DNA of 64,000 nt from Kitasatospora cheerisanensis KCTC 2395 (GTDB lineage: Bacteria; Actinomycetota; Actinomycetes; Streptomycetales; Streptomycetaceae). Under the pieces are notes generated by a model. The model saw only the letters and a list, made by a program, of their open reading frames with translations. It made no database searches and was not told the DNA's origin. The stretch is taken from contig NZ_KK853997.1 of NCBI RefSeq assembly GCF_000696185.1, forward strand, positions 3,948,410-4,012,409, read 5' to 3'. Positions 61,201-64,000 of the stretch are shown here, in pieces (position 1 is the stretch's first letter; the number at the start of each line of letters is the position of its first letter). A program made the position numbers and the translations under genes.

Positions 61201-62361
61201 ATGGGCGCAAGGCCGCTGCTGAACCGCAGCCTGGCAGGCATGGGAACGACGATCTTCGCCGAGATGTCGGCGCTGGCCGCCGCCACCGGTTCGATCAACC
61301 TCGGACAGGGCTTCCCGGACACCGACGGCCCGGAGGAGGTCCGCGAGGCGGCGGTGCGGGCGCTGCGCGAGGGCCGCGGCAACCAGTACCCGCCGGGGCC
61401 GGGCGTGCCCGAACTGCGGCTGGCGATCGCCGAACACCAGTACCGCTTCTACGGCCTGACGGTCGATCCGGACACCGAGGTGCTGGTCACCGCGGGCGCA
61501 ACCGAGGCGATCGCCGCCGCGCTGCTCGCGCTGCTGGAGCCCGGCGACGAGGTGATCGCGTTCGAGCCGTTCTACGACTCGTACGCCGCCTGCATCGCGA
61601 TGGCCGGCGCCGTCCGCGTCCCGCTCACGCTGCGCGCCCCGGCGTTCCGGCCGGACCTGGACGAGCTGCGCTCGCTGATCACCCCGCGCACCCGGCTGCT
61701 GCTGATCAACACCCCGCACAACCCGACCGGCACCGTCCTCACCCCCGAGGAACTCGCCGCCATCGCCGAACTCGCTTGCGAGCACGACCTGTTGGTGGTC
61801 ACCGACGAGGTCTACGAGCACCTGGTGTTCACCGGCGCGCACCACCCGCTGGCCGCCCTGCCGGGCATGCGCGAACGCACCGTGGCGATCTCCTCGGCCG
61901 GCAAGACCTTCTCCTTCACCGGCTGGAAGGTCGGCTGGGTCACCGGCGCCCCCGAACTGGTCGCCGCCGTCCGCACCGCCAAGCAGTACCTGACCTACGT
62001 CTCGGCCGGCCCGTTCCAGTACGCGGTCGCCGAGGCGCTGCGGCTGCCCGACGCGTACTACGCGGACTTCCGCGCCGACCTGCGGCGCAAGCGCGACCTG
62101 CTGACCGAGGGGCTGGCCGAGGCGGGCTTCCGGGTGTTCGAGCCGCAGGGCACGTACTTCGTCACCACCGACATCACGCCGCTCGGCGAGAAGGACGGCG
62201 TCGAGTTCTGCCGCGCGCTGCCCGGGCGCTGCGGCGTGGTGGCCATCCCCAACGCGGTCTTCTACGACCGCACCGAGCTCGGCCTCAGCCAGGTGCGGTT
62301 CGCCTTCTGCAAGCGGGAGTCGGTGCTGCGGGAGGCCGTCGAGCGGCTGCGCCGCCTGTAG
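61201..62361 (+). CDS. PLP-dependent aminotransferase (class I, DapC/KAT-like)
   Basis: A 386-residue fold-type I aminotransferase. The cofactor lysine is in SSAGKTFSFTGWKVGWVTG near residue 235. INTPHNPTGTVLTPEE and VVTDEVYEHLVF hold the PLP-contacting Asn and Asp. INLGQGFPDTDGPEEV at the start is typical for the kynurenine/methionine and N-succinyl-diaminopimelate aminotransferase group. GGAGGAG lies 6 nt before ATG. Substrate cannot be fixed by sequence alone. It diverges from the secreted WxL-like gene and ends before an intrinsic terminator. Confidence 0.92.
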   Translation: MGARPLLNRSLAGMGTTIFAEMSALAAATGSINLGQGFPDTDGPEEVREAAVRALREGRGNQYPPGPGVPELRLAIAEHQYRFYGLTVDPDTEVLVTAGATEAIAAALLALLEPGDEVIAFEPFYDSYAACIAMAGAVRVPLTLRAPAFRPDLDELRSLITPRTRLLLINTPHNPTGTVLTPEELAAIAELACEHDLLVVTDEVYEHLVFTGAHHPLAALPGMRERTVAISSAGKTFSFTGWKVGWVTGAPELVAAVRTAKQYLTYVSAGPFQYAVAEALRLPDAYYADFRADLRRKRDLLTEGLAEAGFRVFEPQGTYFVTTDITPLGEKDGVEFCRALPGRCGVVAIPNAVFYDRTELGLSQVRFAFCKRESVLREAVERLRRL

Positions 62362-62375
62362 CGGCAGGGGCCGAC

Positions 62376-62411
62376 GGACGCCCGGTGGCAGTGGATCGCT
62401 GCCGGGCGTCC
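62376..62411 (+). terminator. Terminator of the aminotransferase
   Basis: GGACGCCC (62376-62383) and GGGCGTCC (62404-62411) pair; GGCAG/CTGCC extends the stem after a bulge. Confidence 0.7.
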
Positions 62412-62428
62412 CGCCATGTCCGGACGCC

Positions 62429-62502
62429 GTGCACTCCACGTGCACTCCCGGAGTGCACGGCGCACGATACCGGCGTACGGGCGCTCGACGGACAGAGTGC
62501 AT
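62429..62502. promoter_or_regulatory. Iterated GTGCACTC elements
   Basis: GTGCACTC occurs at 62429 and 62440, its complement GAGTGCAC at 62451, and GAGTGCAT at 62495. Starts are 11, 11 and 44 nt apart, so all lie on one face of the helix. This suggests cooperative protein binding, upstream of the DUF2617 gene. Confidence 0.5.
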
Positions 62503-62739
62503 CCCGGGACCGATCACACCCAGTCGGACACAGGCCTCAGAACGGTGAATGAGTGCCAAACATGGGTAAATCCCCGACGGACACGGAGAATTCGTGCTTC
62601 TCTGCTGCTGAATCTCCAGCCGGAATCCTTCCTTCCACGGTCGGCCGTGCCCTGGATCGGACAGTCTCGAACAACCTCACGCACGAGGAGTGGACTCCGA
62701 CCGAAGGGGCGCGCACGGAGCTGAAACGCGGAGCCGAGC
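62503..62739. other. Upstream region of the DUF2617 gene
   Basis: This AT-richer stretch has no ORF with convincing coding bias. GGAG lies 6 nt before the downstream ATG. Confidence 0.4.
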
Positions 62740-63339
62740 ATGCTCACCACCCTGCAGACCTCCTACACGGACACCCGCGCCGGCGACCTGGCCTGGCAGC
62801 TGGGCGGCGAGCCGCTGCCCGCACTTGCCGTCCGTGACCTCAGACTCGACGACGGAACCGGCCGGTCCGGCGCCCTCGGCGGCACCCTCCAACTGCGCCT
62901 GCTGGGCGCCTCGCACCAGGTGATCCTGGCCGCCGGCCCGGGCGACTGCCTGGAGACCGTGGCCTGCCTGCCCGGCCGCCGCACCCCGCTGCCCGCCCGG
63001 GTCGCCGAGCAGGTGGCCGGCTGGGAGTACGAGTTCGCCGCCCGGATCGAGGAACTGCCGTCCCACGTGTTCGCGGCCCGCGCGCAGGAACTGCTCGCCC
63101 TGGTCGAGGGGCACCCGCGGGCGCTGGCCGGGATCTTCCCCGGCGACCCGAGCGCCTTCACCGCGCTGGTCGCCCACTGCGAGGAGCGCCGCGTGCACTG
63201 GCGCACCTGGCACGCCTACCCGCAGGAGGGCCGGCTGGTGTGCACCCGCTCCTCCCTCTCGCTGCGCGGCGCCGCCGCCCCGCCCCGCGACGACCGGCCG
63301 GGCGGCGACGGGCGGCCGGAACCGCAGGCCGGATGGTGA
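62740..63339 (+). CDS. DUF2617 family protein
   Basis: A 199-residue soluble protein of a family conserved in actinobacteria and unknown in function. The core is LAWQLGGEPLPALAVRDLRL ... LQLRLLGASHQVILAAGPGD and CEERRVHWRTWHAYPQEGRL near residue 150; the tail is Pro/Gly-rich. In streptomycetes it is regularly followed by a spermidine-synthase-like gene, as here with a 79-nt gap. GGAG lies 6 nt before ATG. Iterated GTGCACTC elements lie about 240-310 nt upstream. Confidence 0.85.
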   Translation: MLTTLQTSYTDTRAGDLAWQLGGEPLPALAVRDLRLDDGTGRSGALGGTLQLRLLGASHQVILAAGPGDCLETVACLPGRRTPLPARVAEQVAGWEYEFAARIEELPSHVFAARAQELLALVEGHPRALAGIFPGDPSAFTALVAHCEERRVHWRTWHAYPQEGRLVCTRSSLSLRGAAAPPRDDRPGGDGRPEPQAGW

Positions 63340-63406
63340 CCGGCCGTCAACCGGGAGCGGCCTGCAGTCCCCCGATTGGGCGCAGCCATTCACCCGGGCT
63401 CTCGCC

Positions 63407-63412
63407 TAGCGT
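63407..63412 (+). promoter_or_regulatory. -10 box of a leaderless promoter
   Basis: TAGCGT lies 6 nt before ATG 63419 and no ribosome site is present. Confidence 0.5.
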
Positions 63413-63418
63413 TCATTC

Positions 63419-64000
63419 ATGATCAACCATCCGGTCGGACGGTCCGCGCAGCCGGGTCCGGACGCCCCGCCCCCCGCCCGAACTCCGGCCCACCGCCCCC
63501 GCACCGCGGGCCGCGGCGGCGCGGTCCGGGCCGGCGGCGCCATACCGCTGGCCCTGCCCGCGCGTCCGGCCCGGATCCTGGTGCTGCTGGCCGCGTTCGT
63601 CTGCGCGGCCTGCGGCCTGGTGTACGAACTCGAACTGGTCGCCCTCGGCGGCTACCTGCTGGGCGACTCCGTGACCCAGACCTCCGTGGTGCTGTCCGTG
63701 ATGGTCTTCGCGATGGGCATCGGCTCGCTGCTCGCCAAGGGCCTCACCCGCCGCCCCGCCACCTCCTTCGCCCTGGTCGAGTACGCGCTGTCGCTGACCG
63801 GAGGCCTCTCCGCGCTCGCCCTGTACTGCGGCTGGGCCTGGCTGCGCCAGCCGCACGCCACGCTGGTCGCGCTGATCGCCGCCACCGTGCTGATCGGGCT
63901 GCTGATCGGCGCGGAGATCCCGCTGCTGATGACGCTGATCCAGCGGATCCGGCGGCAGCACGCCGGCCGGGCCGTCGCCGACCTGTTCGCCGCCGACTAC
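63419..64000 (+). CDS. Membrane-bound spermidine-synthase-like protein (partial, runs off the window)
   Basis: The first 194 codons are present; the gene continues past the window edge. A disordered Pro/Arg-rich start is followed by four hydrophobic segments ([40 protein letters not shown]). [17 protein letters not shown] and the [13 protein letters not shown] region match the membrane part of actinobacterial polyamine aminopropyltransferase-like proteins. The catalytic spermidine-synthase domain should follow outside the window. It is probably leaderless. Confidence 0.85.
   Translation, partial: MINHPVGRSAQPGPDAPPPARTPAHRPRTAGRGGAVRAGGAIPLALPARPARILVLLAAFVCAACGLVYELELVALGGYLLGDSVTQTSVVLSVMVFAMGIGSLLAKGLTRRPATSFALVEYALSLTGGLSALALYCGWAWLRQPHATLVALIAATVLIGLLIGAEIPLLMTLIQRIRRQHAGRAVADLFAADY

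Noticed and set aside
62553..62837. Plus-strand ORF upstream of DUF2617
   Set aside because: Poor GC3 in the first half and overlap with the well-supported DUF2617 gene.

Overview
The window is a contiguous piece of a very GC-rich actinobacterial chromosome, most likely Streptomycetaceae (Streptomyces or Kitasatospora). Reasons: extreme third-position GC; many GTG starts; many genes whose start codon sits 6-7 nt after a TAnnnT -10 box (leaderless); HspR/HAIR heat-shock control; a TipA-type regulator with its own palindromic promoter; an ECF42-DGPF pair; a CYP157-like P450; and Streptomyces-style DnaK-GrpE-DnaJ-HspR gene order. I see no insertion sequence, prophage, CRISPR array or rRNA. Most of the window is ordinary core chromosome.

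Layout. 0-5 kb: acyl-CoA ligase, DMT exporter, a candidate short ORF, FAD-linked (GlcD-like) dehydrogenase. 5-9.4 kb: zinc-ribbon miniprotein, an unrecognised 495-aa protein coupled to a Nudix hydrolase, tRNA-Ser(TGA), HtrA-type protease. 9.6-18 kb: TPP riboswitch with CytX permease, GDPD phosphodiesterase, anti-sigma-like ATPase, DUF5926 protein, a candidate small RNA, a primase-polymerase-like protein, a PP2C/SpoIIE phosphatase (frameshifted in this sequence) and Xaa-Pro aminopeptidase. 18-26.6 kb: regulators (GlxA/AraC, TipA, MarR with its membrane protein, MerR-thioredoxin, YCII-ECF42, ROK) and a GNAT enzyme. 26.7-34.5 kb: LCP cell-wall ligase, a P450 without the ExxR motif, a large secreted protein, tRNA-Gly(TCC), dCTP deaminase. 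34.6-40.3 kb: AlaX-like editing hydrolase, Yip1 protein, NDP-sugar synthase, EtfD-like Fe-S membrane oxidoreductase. 40.4-44.9 kb: dnaK-grpE-dnaJ-hspR. 45.0-53.2 kb: an array of seven paralogous LuxR-type regulators enclosing a tiny secreted peptide gene and a deoxyribosyltransferase-like gene. 53.8-64 kb: TDT transporter with LysR regulator, HAIR-controlled clpB, YbjN protein, a WxL-type secreted pair, aminotransferase, DUF2617 protein and the start of a spermidine-synthase-like membrane protein.

How the genes work together. The heat-shock regulon is split here: dnaK operon and clpB both carry HAIR operators and HspR is encoded at the end of the dnaK operon. The regulator array sits between these two loci. 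It consists of one regulator on the plus strand, six on the minus strand joined by GTGA or 8-nt overlaps, a 64-aa exported peptide whose mature part begins and ends with the same DIIWT pentapeptide, and a nucleotide-enzyme-like gene. This is the best candidate in the window for an undescribed system, possibly peptide signalling; that function is inference.

Quality note. Five genes carry frameshifts that are all repaired by adding a single base to a G or C run of four or five (six sites in total). Each repaired length is a whole number of codons. This pattern points to under-called homopolymers rather than gene decay.
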